Part shown: positions 16,496 to 25,023 of the stretch, one piece after another | Layout of the letters: each line of letters opens with the position of its first letter | How positions within the stretch are numbered: the stretch's first letter is position 1 | DNA from: Geodermatophilus telluris | GTDB lineage: Bacteria > Actinomycetota > Actinomycetes > Mycobacteriales > Geodermatophilaceae | Assembly: GCF_900102745.1 (NCBI RefSeq) | Contig: NZ_FMZF01000001.1 | Coordinates: forward strand, 682,001 to 746,000 | DNA: 64,000 bases | Direction of reading: 5' to 3' | Made by a program: the position numbers and the translations under genes | The notes under the pieces: model-generated | Told to the model about the DNA's origin: nothing | Databases searched by the model: none | What the model saw: the letters and a program-made list of their open reading frames with translations, nothing else

Positions 16496-17446
16496 GTGAC
16501 CGCCACGAAGGCCCCGTCCGAGCCCAGGTCCCAGCGGGCCGTCCGCCGGCCGGGCGACCGCATCTTCGCCGGCAGCGCCAAGGCCTCCGGCATCTTCATC
16601 CTGCTGGTCCTCGCCGGGGTCGCGGCCTTCCTCGTCAGCGAGGCGGTCCCCGCCCTCACCGCGCCGGCGGAGGACGTCCCCGGGGGCGAGGGCCTGGGCG
16701 CCTACGTCGCCCCCCTCGTGCTGGGCACGCTGCTCGGCGCGGTGCTCGCGCTGCTGGTCGCCACGCCCCTCGCCGTCGGGATCGCGCTCTACACCACCTA
16801 CTACGCGCCGCGGCGTGTCGCGACCGGGATGGGTTACGTCATCGACCTGCTGGCGGCCATCCCCAGCGTCGTCTACGGCTTCTGGGGCCTGGCCGTCCTG
16901 GCGCCGGCGCTCGTGCCCCTCCACGTCTGGGCCGCCGACACGCTCGGCTTCCTGCCCTTCTTCGCCGGTCCCGCCTCCACCAGCGGCCGGACGATGCTCA
17001 CCGTCGGCCTGGTGCTCGCGGTGATGATCCTGCCGATCATCTCGGCGATCTCCCGCGAGGTGTTCAGCCAGGCGCCGGCGCTGCACCGCGAGGCGGCGCT
17101 GGCGCTGGGCGCCACCCGCTGGGAGATGATCCGGATGGCCGTCCTGCCCTACGGCAAGTCCGGCGTCATCGGCGGTGCCATGCTCGGTCTGGGCCGGGCG
17201 CTGGGCGAGACCATGGCGGTCGCCATCGTCCTGTCCGGCGGCGCCGGCGCCACGCTGAACCTGATCAGCAGCTCCAACCCCTCGACCATCGCGTCGAACA
17301 TCGCACTGCGGTTCCCGGAGGCCACCGGCCTGGGGATCAACACGCTGATCGCCAGCGGCCTGGTGCTCTTCGTCATCACGCTCGCGGTCAACATGCTCGC
17401 CCGCTGGATCGTCAACCGGCGCGCCGACTTCTCCGGAGCCAACTGA
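16496..17446 (+). CDS. pstC: Phosphate ABC transporter permease PstC
   Basis: Inner-membrane permease subunit of 316 residues with six predicted helices. The family pattern I-P-S-V-V-Y-G-F-W-G-L and the coupling loop E-A-A-L-A-L-G-A-T-R-W-E (EAA motif) followed by G-R-A-L-G-E-T-M-A-V are intact. GTG at 16496 is preferred (GGAG 8-9 bases upstream); the open frame further upstream overlaps pstS. Its stop overlaps the pstA start by one base (TGATG). Confidence 0.95.
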   Translation: MTATKAPSEPRSQRAVRRPGDRIFAGSAKASGIFILLVLAGVAAFLVSEAVPALTAPAEDVPGGEGLGAYVAPLVLGTLLGAVLALLVATPLAVGIALYTTYYAPRRVATGMGYVIDLLAAIPSVVYGFWGLAVLAPALVPLHVWAADTLGFLPFFAGPASTSGRTMLTVGLVLAVMILPIISAISREVFSQAPALHREAALALGATRWEMIRMAVLPYGKSGVIGGAMLGLGRALGETMAVAIVLSGGAGATLNLISSSNPSTIASNIALRFPEATGLGINTLIASGLVLFVITLAVNMLARWIVNRRADFSGAN

Positions 17447-18525
17447 TGAGCACCGACACCCGGCCGGCCGCCCCGGCCCCCGTGCCGCCCAGCAGGCCGG
17501 TCCGCGTCGAGCGCCGCCTGCCCCGCCTCGCCCCGCTGGGCCTCTACCTGGCCGGCCTCGCCCTCGGTGCCGGGGTGTCCGCGCTGACCGGGTCCGGCCT
17601 GGCCTCGACCGTCGTCTACGGCGTCGTCCTGGGGACGCTGGCGGTCTACCTGGCCGCCCGCTCCGTCGAGGGCCGCCGCAAGGCCACCGACCGGCTGGTG
17701 ACCTGCCTGGTGACCACCGCCTTCGCCCTCGCGATGGTCCCGCTGGTGTCGCTGGTCTGGACCGTGCTGGGCAACGGCCTGGCGCGCTTCGACGCGACCT
17801 TCTTCACCAACTCGATGTTCCGGGTGGTCGGCGAGGGCGGCGGGGCCTACCACGCGATCCTCGGCACGCTGGTCATCACGGCGCTGGCCACGGCGATCTC
17901 GGTGCCGATCGGCCTGATGACGGCGGTCTACCTGGTCGAGTACGCCACCGGCCGGCTCAAGCGGGCCATCACCTTCTTCGTCGACGTGATGACCGGCATC
18001 CCGTCGATCGTGGCCGGCCTGTTCGCCTTCGCGCTGTTCACGCTGCTGTTCGGCAACGACGTCCGGCTCGGCGTGATGGGCGCCGTGGCGCTGTCGGTGC
18101 TGATGATCCCGGTCGTCGTCCGCTCCTGCGAGGAGGTCCTCAAGCTCGTCCCCAACGAGCTGCGGGAGGCCAGCCTCGCCCTCGGTGTGCCGAAGTGGCG
18201 CACGATCGTCAAGGTCGTCCTGCCGACCGCGATCGCCGGCCTGGGCACCGGTGTCACGCTGGCCGTCGCCCGGGTCGTCGGCGAGACCGCGCCGCTGCTG
18301 GTCACCGTCGGCCTGATCACCGGCACGAACCTCGACCCGTTCGACGGGCGGATGGCGACCCTGCCGGTGTTCGCCTACTACCAGCTCACCCAGCCCGGGA
18401 CCGACACCCAGGCCTTCCTCGACCGGGCCTGGACGGCGGCCCTGGTCCTCATCATCCTGGTCATGGCGCTCAACGTCGTCGCCCGCCTGATCAGCCGTCT
18501 CCTCGCCCCCAAGACCGGTCGCTGA
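17446..18525 (+). CDS. pstA: Phosphate ABC transporter permease PstA
   Basis: Second permease subunit, 359 residues. The conserved core is [22 protein letters not shown], and the EAA loop [12 protein letters not shown] with V-G-E-T-A-P-L-L. It has about 70 extra N-terminal residues with two additional hydrophobic helices compared with a minimal PstA, which is common in actinobacteria. Translationally coupled to pstC. Confidence 0.95.
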   Translation: MSTDTRPAAPAPVPPSRPVRVERRLPRLAPLGLYLAGLALGAGVSALTGSGLASTVVYGVVLGTLAVYLAARSVEGRRKATDRLVTCLVTTAFALAMVPLVSLVWTVLGNGLARFDATFFTNSMFRVVGEGGGAYHAILGTLVITALATAISVPIGLMTAVYLVEYATGRLKRAITFFVDVMTGIPSIVAGLFAFALFTLLFGNDVRLGVMGAVALSVLMIPVVVRSCEEVLKLVPNELREASLALGVPKWRTIVKVVLPTAIAGLGTGVTLAVARVVGETAPLLVTVGLITGTNLDPFDGRMATLPVFAYYQLTQPGTDTQAFLDRAWTAALVLIILVMALNVVARLISRLLAPKTGR

Positions 18526-18577
18526 CCGACTCGCACGGACCGACCGACACGGATCGACTGACACGGAGGACACGCAC

Positions 18578-19357
18578 GTGGCCAAGCGCATCGAGGTCTC
18601 CGACCTCAACATCTACTACGGCGACTTCCTGGCGGTCGAGGGCGTCAACGTCGCCATCGAGCCCCGCAGCATCACCGCGCTGATCGGGCCCTCGGGCTGC
18701 GGGAAGTCGACCTTCCTGCGCTCGCTCAACCGGATGCACGAGGTGATCCCCGGCGCCCGGGTCGAGGGCAAGGTGGTCATGGACGGCCAGGACCTCTACG
18801 GCGCCGACGTCGACCCGGTGGACGTCCGCCGGCACGTCGGCATGGTGTTCCAGCGGCCCAACCCGTTCCCCACCATGTCGATCTACGAGAACGTGCTGGC
18901 CGGCAACCGGCTCAACAGCAGGCGGATGAAGAAGTCCGAGGCCGACGACGTCGTGGAGCGGTCGCTGCGCGGCGCGAACCTGTGGAACGAGGTCAAGGAC
19001 CGCCTCGACCGCCCCGGCTCGGGCCTCTCCGGCGGCCAGCAGCAGCGGCTGTGCATCGCCCGCGCCATCGCCGTCGAGCCCGACGTGCTGCTCATGGACG
19101 AGCCCTGCTCGGCCCTGGACCCGATCTCCACCCTGGCGATCGAGGACCTCATGACCGAGCTCAAGGACCGCTTCACCATCGTGATCGTCACGCACAACAT
19201 GCAGCAGGCGGCGCGGGTCAGCGAGTCCACCGGCTTCTTCAACCTCAACGGCGTCGGACAGCCCGGCCGGCTCATCGAGTTCAACCCGACCGAGAAGATC
19301 TTCAGCAACCCCGACCAGAAGGCGACCGAGGACTACATCTCCGGCCGCTTCGGCTGA
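18578..19357 (+). CDS. pstB: Phosphate ABC transporter ATPase PstB
   Basis: Cytoplasmic ATPase of 259 residues driving phosphate import. Walker [10 protein letters not shown]-loop [12 protein letters not shown], signature L-S-G-G-Q-Q-Q-R and Walker B V-L-L-M-D-E-P are all intact, and D-Y-I-S-G-R-F-G is the standard C-terminus. GTG at 18578 follows GGAGG by nine bases. Last gene of the operon; no phoU follows. Confidence 0.97.
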   Translation: MAKRIEVSDLNIYYGDFLAVEGVNVAIEPRSITALIGPSGCGKSTFLRSLNRMHEVIPGARVEGKVVMDGQDLYGADVDPVDVRRHVGMVFQRPNPFPTMSIYENVLAGNRLNSRRMKKSEADDVVERSLRGANLWNEVKDRLDRPGSGLSGGQQQRLCIARAIAVEPDVLLMDEPCSALDPISTLAIEDLMTELKDRFTIVIVTHNMQQAARVSESTGFFNLNGVGQPGRLIEFNPTEKIFSNPDQKATEDYISGRFG

Positions 19358-19380
19358 GCCGCCCGCGTCGGCGCCCGGCT

Positions 19381-19402
19381 CGCACCGTGAGCACCCGGTG
19401 CG
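19381..19402. terminator. Hairpin between convergent pstB and LCP genes
   Basis: CGCACCG and CGGTGCG form a seven-base-pair stem with an eight-base loop, 24 bases past pstB. There is no T-tract, so it is a weak candidate. Confidence 0.3.
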
Positions 19403-19450
19403 GACGGCGGGGCGCCCGGTGCGCGGCGTGGGCACCTGCCGCGGACGCGC

Positions 19451-21613
19451 TCAGCCGCAGCTGACGGGCTCGGCACTCGCCGGGGCGCTGGTCTCCGCGG
19501 CGGCCGGGGTGTCGGCGGCCGGCGTCTCCGGGGCCGACGGCACCGGGGCGGCGACCTGCACCGGGACGACGCCGGAGTAGCCCGGGCCCACGACCAGCTG
19601 CACGGTGTTGCCGATCGCGTCGCTGGGCTGCAGCACCGCGGTGGGGACGGCGGCGGCGACGGTGCGCGCCTGCTCGAGGACCCCGGGCCCGTGCCGGACG
19701 ACGGTCTGGTTCACCGTGCCGAGCTCGTTGCCGACCTCGCCCACGGTGAAGCCCTGCTGGCGCATCAGGTCGGCGACCGTGGCGGCCAGGCCCGAGGTGG
19801 CGGTGCCGTTGAGGACGTCGACGGTGACCGCGGCGGGGGCCAGGGTGAGCGGCTGCGCCGCGGGCGTGGCGGCCGGCTGCTCGGCGCCGGTGGGCGCCGG
19901 GGTGGCGGCCGGGTCGGCGGGCGCGGTGGCCGCGGCGACCACCGGGGCGGCGAGCTCGGCGGGGACCGCGCTGTCCTCGATGACGGAGTCGAACAGCGAC
20001 CGGACGCCGGCGCCGTCGAGCAGCACGAAGGCCTGGTCGCTGCCGGCGGGCACGTAGCCGACCTGCGCCACCGGCAGGGACGCCCGCTGGACGGCCTCGC
20101 CGTCGAGCTCCCCGAGCGCGTCGGCCAGCGTGCGGAGGTCGCCCAGGGTGGTCTGCTCGTCGACGGTGATCGCGTCGGCGGCGCGGGTGAGGAAGCGGGT
20201 CAGCTCGACGGTGTTGCCGAGCGTGCCGACGGTCATCGCCGAGCGCAGCGTCGCCGACAGCAGCCGCTCGGTGCGCTCGGCCGCGGCGGCGCCGGTGACG
20301 TCGGAGCCGGCGTCCCCGGGCGAGAGGTAGCGCGAGACCTGCCCGCCGGTCAGCTCCGAGGTGCCGGCGGGCAGCGCCAGCGCGGACCCCGCGGTGGGAG
20401 CGGTGGGCAGGCAGACGCTGACCCCGCCGATCGCGTCGACCATCGCGGGCAGCCGGCCGAGGTCGACGGCCAGGTAGTGGTCGACCCGCAGTCCCGACAG
20501 CTGCTGCACGGCGCGGACCGTGCACGCGGGCCCGCCGGCCAGGAGCGAGGCGGCGAAGGCCTCGGTCTCCGGCTCGCGGAACGCGCCGTCGTCGCCGCGA
20601 CACCCGGGGGTGTCCACCAGCGCCGTCGGCGGCACGCTGACCAGCACCGCGCGGCTGCCGTCGGCGGCGACGTGCACCAGCAGGGTGGTCACCGCCGCCG
20701 GGCCCTCGGCGCCGGGCAGTCCGGTGCCGACGACGAGGTAGGTGGTGGAGCGCTCCTGCAGCTGCGGGACGAGGACCTCGGGCGCGTCGGGGGCGAGCGC
20801 CGCGACGCGGGAGACGTCGCGGTCGACGTAGACGTAGAGGCCGGCGTGGTAGGTCACCACGACGCCCACCAGTGCGGCGAGGGCGAGGGCGAGCCGCACC
20901 AGCCGGCGCCGGCCGGGGCTGCGCTCGGGCCGCGGGCGCGCCGGGCGGCGGGTGCTGCCGGCGCCGGACATCGCCGGCGCCGTCAGCCCGGGGATCGGTG
21001 GGACGGGCGCGGAGCGCAGCACGCCGGTCGTGCTGGTGCCGGGCAGCGGCGGCGCGCCGGGACGGTCACCGGGCAGGCCGGGCAGCGGGGGCACCGGGGC
21101 GGAGTGGCGCACCCCGCCGGCGGGACCACCCGGCAGCGGCGGGACGGGCTGCGACCAGCGGACCCCGGGAGGGGCGGCGGGTGCGGGCGGCACGGGGGGC
21201 CGCCCGCCGGCGGCGGGGGTCCCGGGCAGCGGCGGGACCGGCCCGGAGTGCCGGAGCCCGCCCGGCAGCGGCGGGACCGGCTGGGACGGGTGCACCCCCG
21301 GCGGCACGACCGGGACCGGCGGCAGCCCGCGGCGCGCGCCGCTGTCGGCGGGCGGGACGGGATCGGGCCGTGCGGCGGGCCGCCGGTCGGCGGCCGCGGG
21401 CCGCTCGCCGGGGACGGGTGGGAGGGGACCGCGGTGGGCGGGCAGGGACTCACCCGGCTCGAGCGGGATGGGGACCTCACCCGTGCGGCGGGCCGCCCGG
21501 CGACCGGTGGCGCCGCCGGAGCGGGCGAGCAGCTGCTCGACGGTGACCGGCCCGGGGTCGCCGGAGCCGCCGCGGCCGTCGGCCCGGCCGTCTCGCCCGC
21601 GCTCGTCCCCCAC
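19451..21613 (-). CDS. LytR-CpsA-Psr (LCP) family protein with proline-rich N-terminus and LytR_C domain
   Basis: Membrane-anchored protein of about 720 residues. Order: a cytoplasmic proline-rich region of about 230 residues with repeated P-V-P-P-L-P-G motifs, one membrane helix, an LCP domain (V-D-H-Y-L-A-V-D-L, D-A-I-G-G-V-S-V), then a LytR_C domain (V-D-V-L-N-G-T-A-T-S-G-L-A). LCP enzymes attach glycopolymers to peptidoglycan. The usual catalytic S-[IL]-P-R-D motif reads S-V-P-P-T, and the later R-x-x-x-R-Q pattern is altered, so phosphotransfer activity is doubtful. GTG 21613 has GGGAAG about nine bases upstream; GTG 21655 is an alternative adding fourteen residues. The C-terminus ends in an Ala/Pro/Glu tail with a terminal cysteine. 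Confidence 0.85.
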   Translation of the reverse strand: MGDERGRDGRADGRGGSGDPGPVTVEQLLARSGGATGRRAARRTGEVPIPLEPGESLPAHRGPLPPVPGERPAAADRRPAARPDPVPPADSGARRGLPPVPVVPPGVHPSQPVPPLPGGLRHSGPVPPLPGTPAAGGRPPVPPAPAAPPGVRWSQPVPPLPGGPAGGVRHSAPVPPLPGLPGDRPGAPPLPGTSTTGVLRSAPVPPIPGLTAPAMSGAGSTRRPARPRPERSPGRRRLVRLALALAALVGVVVTYHAGLYVYVDRDVSRVAALAPDAPEVLVPQLQERSTTYLVVGTGLPGAEGPAAVTTLLVHVAADGSRAVLVSVPPTALVDTPGCRGDDGAFREPETEAFAASLLAGGPACTVRAVQQLSGLRVDHYLAVDLGRLPAMVDAIGGVSVCLPTAPTAGSALALPAGTSELTGGQVSRYLSPGDAGSDVTGAAAAERTERLLSATLRSAMTVGTLGNTVELTRFLTRAADAITVDEQTTLGDLRTLADALGELDGEAVQRASLPVAQVGYVPAGSDQAFVLLDGAGVRSLFDSVIEDSAVPAELAAPVVAAATAPADPAATPAPTGAEQPAATPAAQPLTLAPAAVTVDVLNGTATSGLAATVADLMRQQGFTVGEVGNELGTVNQTVVRHGPGVLEQARTVAAAVPTAVLQPSDAIGNTVQLVVGPGYSGVVPVQVAAPVPSAPETPAADTPAAAETSAPASAEPVSCG

Positions 21614-21798
21614 CGGTGTCGACTTCCCATCGTCGTCGTCCGTACCGTTGCGCACCGCACGCGCGGCAGCACACAACGATACGGCCCGCAGGGCTCCTCG
21701 GCGGGGAACGTGCCGGTGGACCCGCCGGGACGCCGTCCTCGCGCACCCGGGGCGGCGGGCGTGCGGGCGGAGGCCGGGCACGGGACGGCGCCGGGACG

Positions 21799-21810
21799 TA
21801 GCGTCGCCGC
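21799..21810 (+). promoter_or_regulatory. Putative leaderless promoter (TAGCGT-N6-GTG)
   Basis: TAGCGT at 21799-21804, six bases, then the GTG at 21811 of the repeat protein. Same geometry as the promoters at 6418, 11110 and 27382. Confidence 0.45.
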
Positions 21811-23136
21811 GTGAGGCTGCCGTCGATCCCCGGTCCGTCCGACGTCTTCGGTGCCGTCGAGCACCTGCGCGAGGGGCTCGGTGACGCGCTCGCGCTGGTG
21901 CCCCGGCTGGCCGAGGCGGTGCGGCGGTTGGAGGGGCTGCTCGACCGGGTGGACGTGGTCGTCGGCCGCGCGGAGGGACTGGTGGACCGGGTCGACGGCG
22001 CGGTGGCCGCCGTGGAGGGCACCCGCCGGTCCGCCGACGACCTGGTGGGCCGGGTCGGGGCCACCGTCGACGCGGTCGACCGGGCCATCGACGCGGTCGG
22101 CGGGACGCAGCGCCGTGCCGACGACGCGATCACCGCCGTCGGCGGCACCCAGCAGCGCGCGGACGCCGCGATCACCGCCGTCGGCGGCACCCAGCAGCGG
22201 GCTGACGCGGCCATCGGTGCGGTCGAGCAGACCCAGCAACGTGCGGACGCCGCGATCGGCGCGGTCGAGCAGACTCAACAGCGCGCGGACGCCGCGATCG
22301 GCGCGGTCGAGCAGACCCAGCAGCGCGCCGACGGCGCCATCAGTGCGGTCGAGCAGACCCAGCAGCGCGCCGACGGCGCCATCAGTGCGGTCGAGCAGAC
22401 CCAGCAGCGCGCCGACGACGCGATCACCGCCGTCGCCAGCACCCAGCAGCGCGCGGACGAGGCAATCACCGCCGTCGCCAGCACCCAGCAACGCGCCGAC
22501 GCGGCCATCGGCGCGGTCGAGCAGATCCAGCAACGCGCGGATAACGCCATCACTGCCGTCGGCAACACCCAGCAGCGCGCGGACGACGCGATCACCGCCG
22601 TCGCCAGCACCCAACAGCGCGCCGACGACGCCATCACCGCCGTCGGCAACACCCAACAGCGCGCCGACGACGCCATCACCGCCGTCGGCAACACCCAACA
22701 GCGCGCCGACGACGCCATCACCGCCGTCGCCAGCACCCAGCAGCGCGCCGACGGCGCGGTCGGGGGCGCCGAGGGGCTGGTCACCCGGATCGACCCGCTG
22801 CTCGGCCGCTACGAGCAGCCCCTGACCACGCTGGCGCCGTCGGTGCAGCGGCTCGCCGAGACGCTGGAGCCGCACGAGGTCGAGGCGCTGGTCACCCTCG
22901 TCGACCGGCTGCCCACGCTGGTGACCCACCTCGACGAGTCCGTGCTGCCGGTGCTCGAGTCATTGGGCGACGTCGGCACCGACGTGCACGACCTCGTCGA
23001 CACGATGCAGGACATCCGCGAGGTGGTGAAGGGCTTCCCCGGCTCGAAGCTCTTCCGCCGGCGCGGGCGGGACGAGATCGCCGACGAGAGCACCGACGAG
23101 GACGCCGAGGGGGCCCAGGAGCGCACCGGCTCCTGA
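21811..23136 (+). CDS. Tandem 14-residue-repeat coiled-coil protein, unknown function
   Basis: A 441-residue protein without signal peptide or membrane helix. Residues 99-322 are sixteen consecutive 14-residue repeats of the form T-Q-Q-R-A-D-x-A-I-x-A-V-x-x, i.e. two heptads with A/I/V in the core positions, predicting one long amphipathic helix or coiled coil. The preceding 60 residues show a degenerate version of the same period. The C-terminal part (E-A-L-V-T-L-V-D-R-L-P-T-L, then G-F-P-G-S-K-L-F-R-R-R-G) resembles other actinobacterial helical proteins without known function. Start GTG, probably leaderless. It could be a scaffold or spacer protein; no activity can be assigned. Confidence 0.8.
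   Translation: MRLPSIPGPSDVFGAVEHLREGLGDALALVPRLAEAVRRLEGLLDRVDVVVGRAEGLVDRVDGAVAAVEGTRRSADDLVGRVGATVDAVDRAIDAVGGTQRRADDAITAVGGTQQRADAAITAVGGTQQRADAAIGAVEQTQQRADAAIGAVEQTQQRADAAIGAVEQTQQRADGAISAVEQTQQRADGAISAVEQTQQRADDAITAVASTQQRADEAITAVASTQQRADAAIGAVEQIQQRADNAITAVGNTQQRADDAITAVASTQQRADDAITAVGNTQQRADDAITAVGNTQQRADDAITAVASTQQRADGAVGGAEGLVTRIDPLLGRYEQPLTTLAPSVQRLAETLEPHEVEALVTLVDRLPTLVTHLDESVLPVLESLGDVGTDVHDLVDTMQDIREVVKGFPGSKLFRRRGRDEIADESTDEDAEGAQERTGS
22105..22776 (+). repeat. Sixteen in-frame 42-bp tandem repeats
   Basis: Each unit starts ACCCAGCAGCGC (or ACGCAGCGCCGT in the first) and is 42 bp. Units fall into subtypes by their last four residues (A-V-G-G, A-V-E-Q, A-V-A-S, A-V-G-N), and neighbouring units of the same subtype are near identical, indicating recent unit duplication. 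Copy number probably varies between strains. Confidence 0.9.
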
Positions 23137-23160
23137 GCCCCCTCGCGGTCGGTCCGGCGG

Positions 23161-23592
23161 TCAGGTCTCGGTCGGGTAGCCGAGCGCCCGCGCGACGTCG
23201 CCGATCCGCTCGTACGTCTCCCCGTCGGGCAGCCGCTGCAGCTCGGCCACCACGGCGTCGGGCGCCCGGTGGTCGAGCGCCGCCTCCACCAGGCCGGGCC
23301 CGTCCGCCGGGAAGTCGGCCCGCACCAGCCAGCGCGCCAGCTCCGCGCGGGCGACCACGGCGTCCTCGGTCATGCCGACCGGAACCCCGCCGATCAACGT
23401 GCTGTTCGGGCTCGTCGCGGTGTCCGGCTCGCCCTCGGCGACCGGCTCCACCTCGCGGAACTCCTCGGAGCGCGTGGCGTGCCCGGCCTTGAGCATCCCC
23501 TGGATCTCGTGCTCGAGCTCCTCGTCGACGCGCGGGTTGTGCTTGTCGCTGCGCGACGACACGCCGGCGAACTGGTCGTCGGTCTCGCTCAC
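23161..23592 (-). CDS. DUF2795 domain protein
   Basis: A 143-residue soluble protein. The N-terminal half is polar (D-K-H-N-P-R-V-D-E-E-L-E-H-E), and the C-terminal half (A-E-L-A-R-W-L, F-P-A-D, L-P-D-G-E-T-Y-E-R-I-G-D-V) matches DUF2795, a small fold common in actinobacteria whose function is unknown. It is nine bases upstream-to-downstream from the DUF2945 gene on the same strand, so they form a two-gene unit, convergent with the repeat protein. Confidence 0.8.
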   Translation of the reverse strand: MSETDDQFAGVSSRSDKHNPRVDEELEHEIQGMLKAGHATRSEEFREVEPVAEGEPDTATSPNSTLIGGVPVGMTEDAVVARAELARWLVRADFPADGPGLVEAALDHRAPDAVVAELQRLPDGETYERIGDVARALGYPTET

Positions 23593-23601
23593 GGTGACCT
23601 C

Positions 23602-23811
23602 CTACTTCTTCTTCAGCGCCGAGGGCTTGTGCACCGCGGTCTTGCCGCTCTTCGCGCTCTCGACCTCGTACTGCGGCTCGTCGGGGCTGGCCTTGACCTT
23701 CCGGCCACCGGCCTCGGTCTCCTCGGTGATCTTCTTCTGGACGGTGCCCTCGGTCTCGCTGCCGTGGCTCTTCCAGGCGACGTGGTCGCCCTTCCTGAAG
23801 TCGTCGGCCAT
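23602..23811 (-). CDS. DUF2945 (hypervirulence-associated TUDOR-like) protein
   Basis: A 69-residue basic protein: F-R-K-G-D-H-V-A-W-K-S-H-G, G-T-V-Q-K-K-I-T-E-E-T, and a lysine-rich C-terminus ending S-A-L-K-K-K. This is the small DUF2945 beta-barrel found in many stress-tolerant bacteria; no biochemical role is known. The ATG at 23811 begins the domain; upstream frame is not conserved. Encoded just before the DUF2795 gene. Confidence 0.85.
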   Translation of the reverse strand: MADDFRKGDHVAWKSHGSETEGTVQKKITEETEAGGRKVKASPDEPQYEVESAKSGKTAVHKPSALKKK

Positions 23812-24142
23812 CCCCGGCCTCCTCGTCTCGGTGGGTGGCACTGCCCTGCCCGCCGCGGGGAGGGGGCACACATCCCCGGGGTGGCGACACCCCGCCGGGG
23901 GCGGGAGCGACGCGCGTCACCCCGCCGACCGCGACGATCACCCGGACGAGCACTGGCGCTCCGGCCGTCGTCACGTAGCGTTCACGTCGACGGGGCAGCG
24001 CCGGACGAAGCTGCTGCTGAGAGCGCAGTTTACGTCACCCACGGTGACGGGGCCCCGTCCTCGATCGCCGGCCCGGTCGACCTCATTCCCCCGGGGTCGG
24101 CCGGGTCGGCCCGCGCCCCTCCCGGTCCCTACGCTCGCCGGC
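23812..24142 (+). other. Intergenic region with repeats and a leaderless promoter
   Basis: No coding sequence seen. At 23971-23987 the hexamer TCACGT occurs twice exactly 11 bp apart, within the PHO-like units CGTCACGTAGC and GTTCACGTCGA. At 24033-24049 CGTCACC-CAC-GGTGACG is a perfect seven-base inverted repeat. TACGCT at 24130-24135 is seven bases before the GTG of the next gene, a leaderless promoter. These could give the divergent genes separate control, including by PhoP, but binding is only inferred. Confidence 0.4.
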
Positions 24143-24937
24143 GTGACCTCCCCCGCCGGCGTGCCGCTGCCCGGAGACCCCCGGCCGGTCGACGTCCTCA
24201 CCGTCGTGTCCGTCGCCGACGTGACGCCGTCGGTGCGCCGGGTCGTCCTCTCGGGCACCGCGGACGCCGTGACCGCGGCGGGGCCCACGGTGAACCTGCT
24301 CGTCCCGCGGGTGGGCGACGCCGACCCCCGCTGGCCGTCGGTGGCCCGGGACGGCCGCATCGTCTGGCCCGCCGGTGCCCACGGGGTGAGCCTGCGCAGC
24401 TACACGGCCCGCCGCCAGGACGCCGGCCGGGGCGAGGTGGAGATCGACTTCGTGCTGCACGGCGACGGCCCCGCGGCCTCCTGGGCCGGTGCCGCGGAGC
24501 CGGGCGCGCTGCTGGGGGTCGCCGGCAGCGGACCGCTGGGGGACCGGCCCGCCGGCACCGTGCTGCTGGCCGGCGACGAGACGGCGCTGCCGGCGATCGG
24601 CCGCATCCTGGGCGCCGCCGACCCGGCCACGCGCGGCCTGGCGCTGGTCGAGGTCGCCGACGGCCGCGAGGAGCAGCCGCTGGCCGCTCCGGCCGGAGTG
24701 CAGGTGCGCTGGCTGCACCGCGGCGGCACCGCGCCGGGCGAGAGCACGCTGCTGGCCGACGCCGTCGCCGCGCTCGACCGGCCCGAGGGCGCGGACGTCT
24801 TCGCCTGGGTGGCCGCCGAGTCGGCCGCCGTCCGGGCGGTGCGCGCCGACCTGCGCGGCCGCTGGGGCCTGTCCCGCGCCCAGCACCACGCGATCGGCTA
24901 CTGGCGCCGTGGCCGCGCCATGGCCCCCGCGGGGTAG
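24143..24937 (+). CDS. Siderophore-interacting FAD-binding protein
   Basis: Cytoplasmic flavin reductase-like protein of 264 residues, probably releasing iron from siderophores by reduction. The FAD-binding segment S-L-R-S-Y-T-A-R-R and the partner D-F-V-L-H-G are present, then the C-terminal domain with L-L-A-G-D-E-T-A-L-P-A-I and H-A-I-G-Y-W-R-R-G. Length and motifs fit the ViuB family. GTG 24143 sits seven bases after TACGCT, so the transcript is probably leaderless. No siderophore genes are nearby. Confidence 0.92.
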   Translation: MTSPAGVPLPGDPRPVDVLTVVSVADVTPSVRRVVLSGTADAVTAAGPTVNLLVPRVGDADPRWPSVARDGRIVWPAGAHGVSLRSYTARRQDAGRGEVEIDFVLHGDGPAASWAGAAEPGALLGVAGSGPLGDRPAGTVLLAGDETALPAIGRILGAADPATRGLALVEVADGREEQPLAAPAGVQVRWLHRGGTAPGESTLLADAVAALDRPEGADVFAWVAAESAAVRAVRADLRGRWGLSRAQHHAIGYWRRGRAMAPAG

Positions 24938-24971
24938 GGAGCGGGCGGGGTAGGGAGCAGGCACCCAGGGA

Positions 24972-24986
24972 GTTCACAGGTAGCGT
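24972..24986 (+). promoter_or_regulatory. Putative promoter of the PhoP-like regulator gene
   Basis: GTTCACAGG (24972-24980) directly precedes TAGCGT (24981-24986), a TANNNT -10, about 37 bases before the ATG. The first part resembles a single PHO half-unit, hinting at autoregulation. Only one half-unit is clear. Confidence 0.35.
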
Positions 24987-25023
24987 CCAGCACGGGTGCA
25001 GGCCCGGGCGACACGCTCGCGGC

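Noticed and set aside
22275-22784. Long repetitive open frame on the minus strand through the repeat region
   Set aside because: It mirrors the 42-bp period of the plus-strand gene, has no ribosome site and reads as a low-complexity Ser/Ala/Arg repeat.
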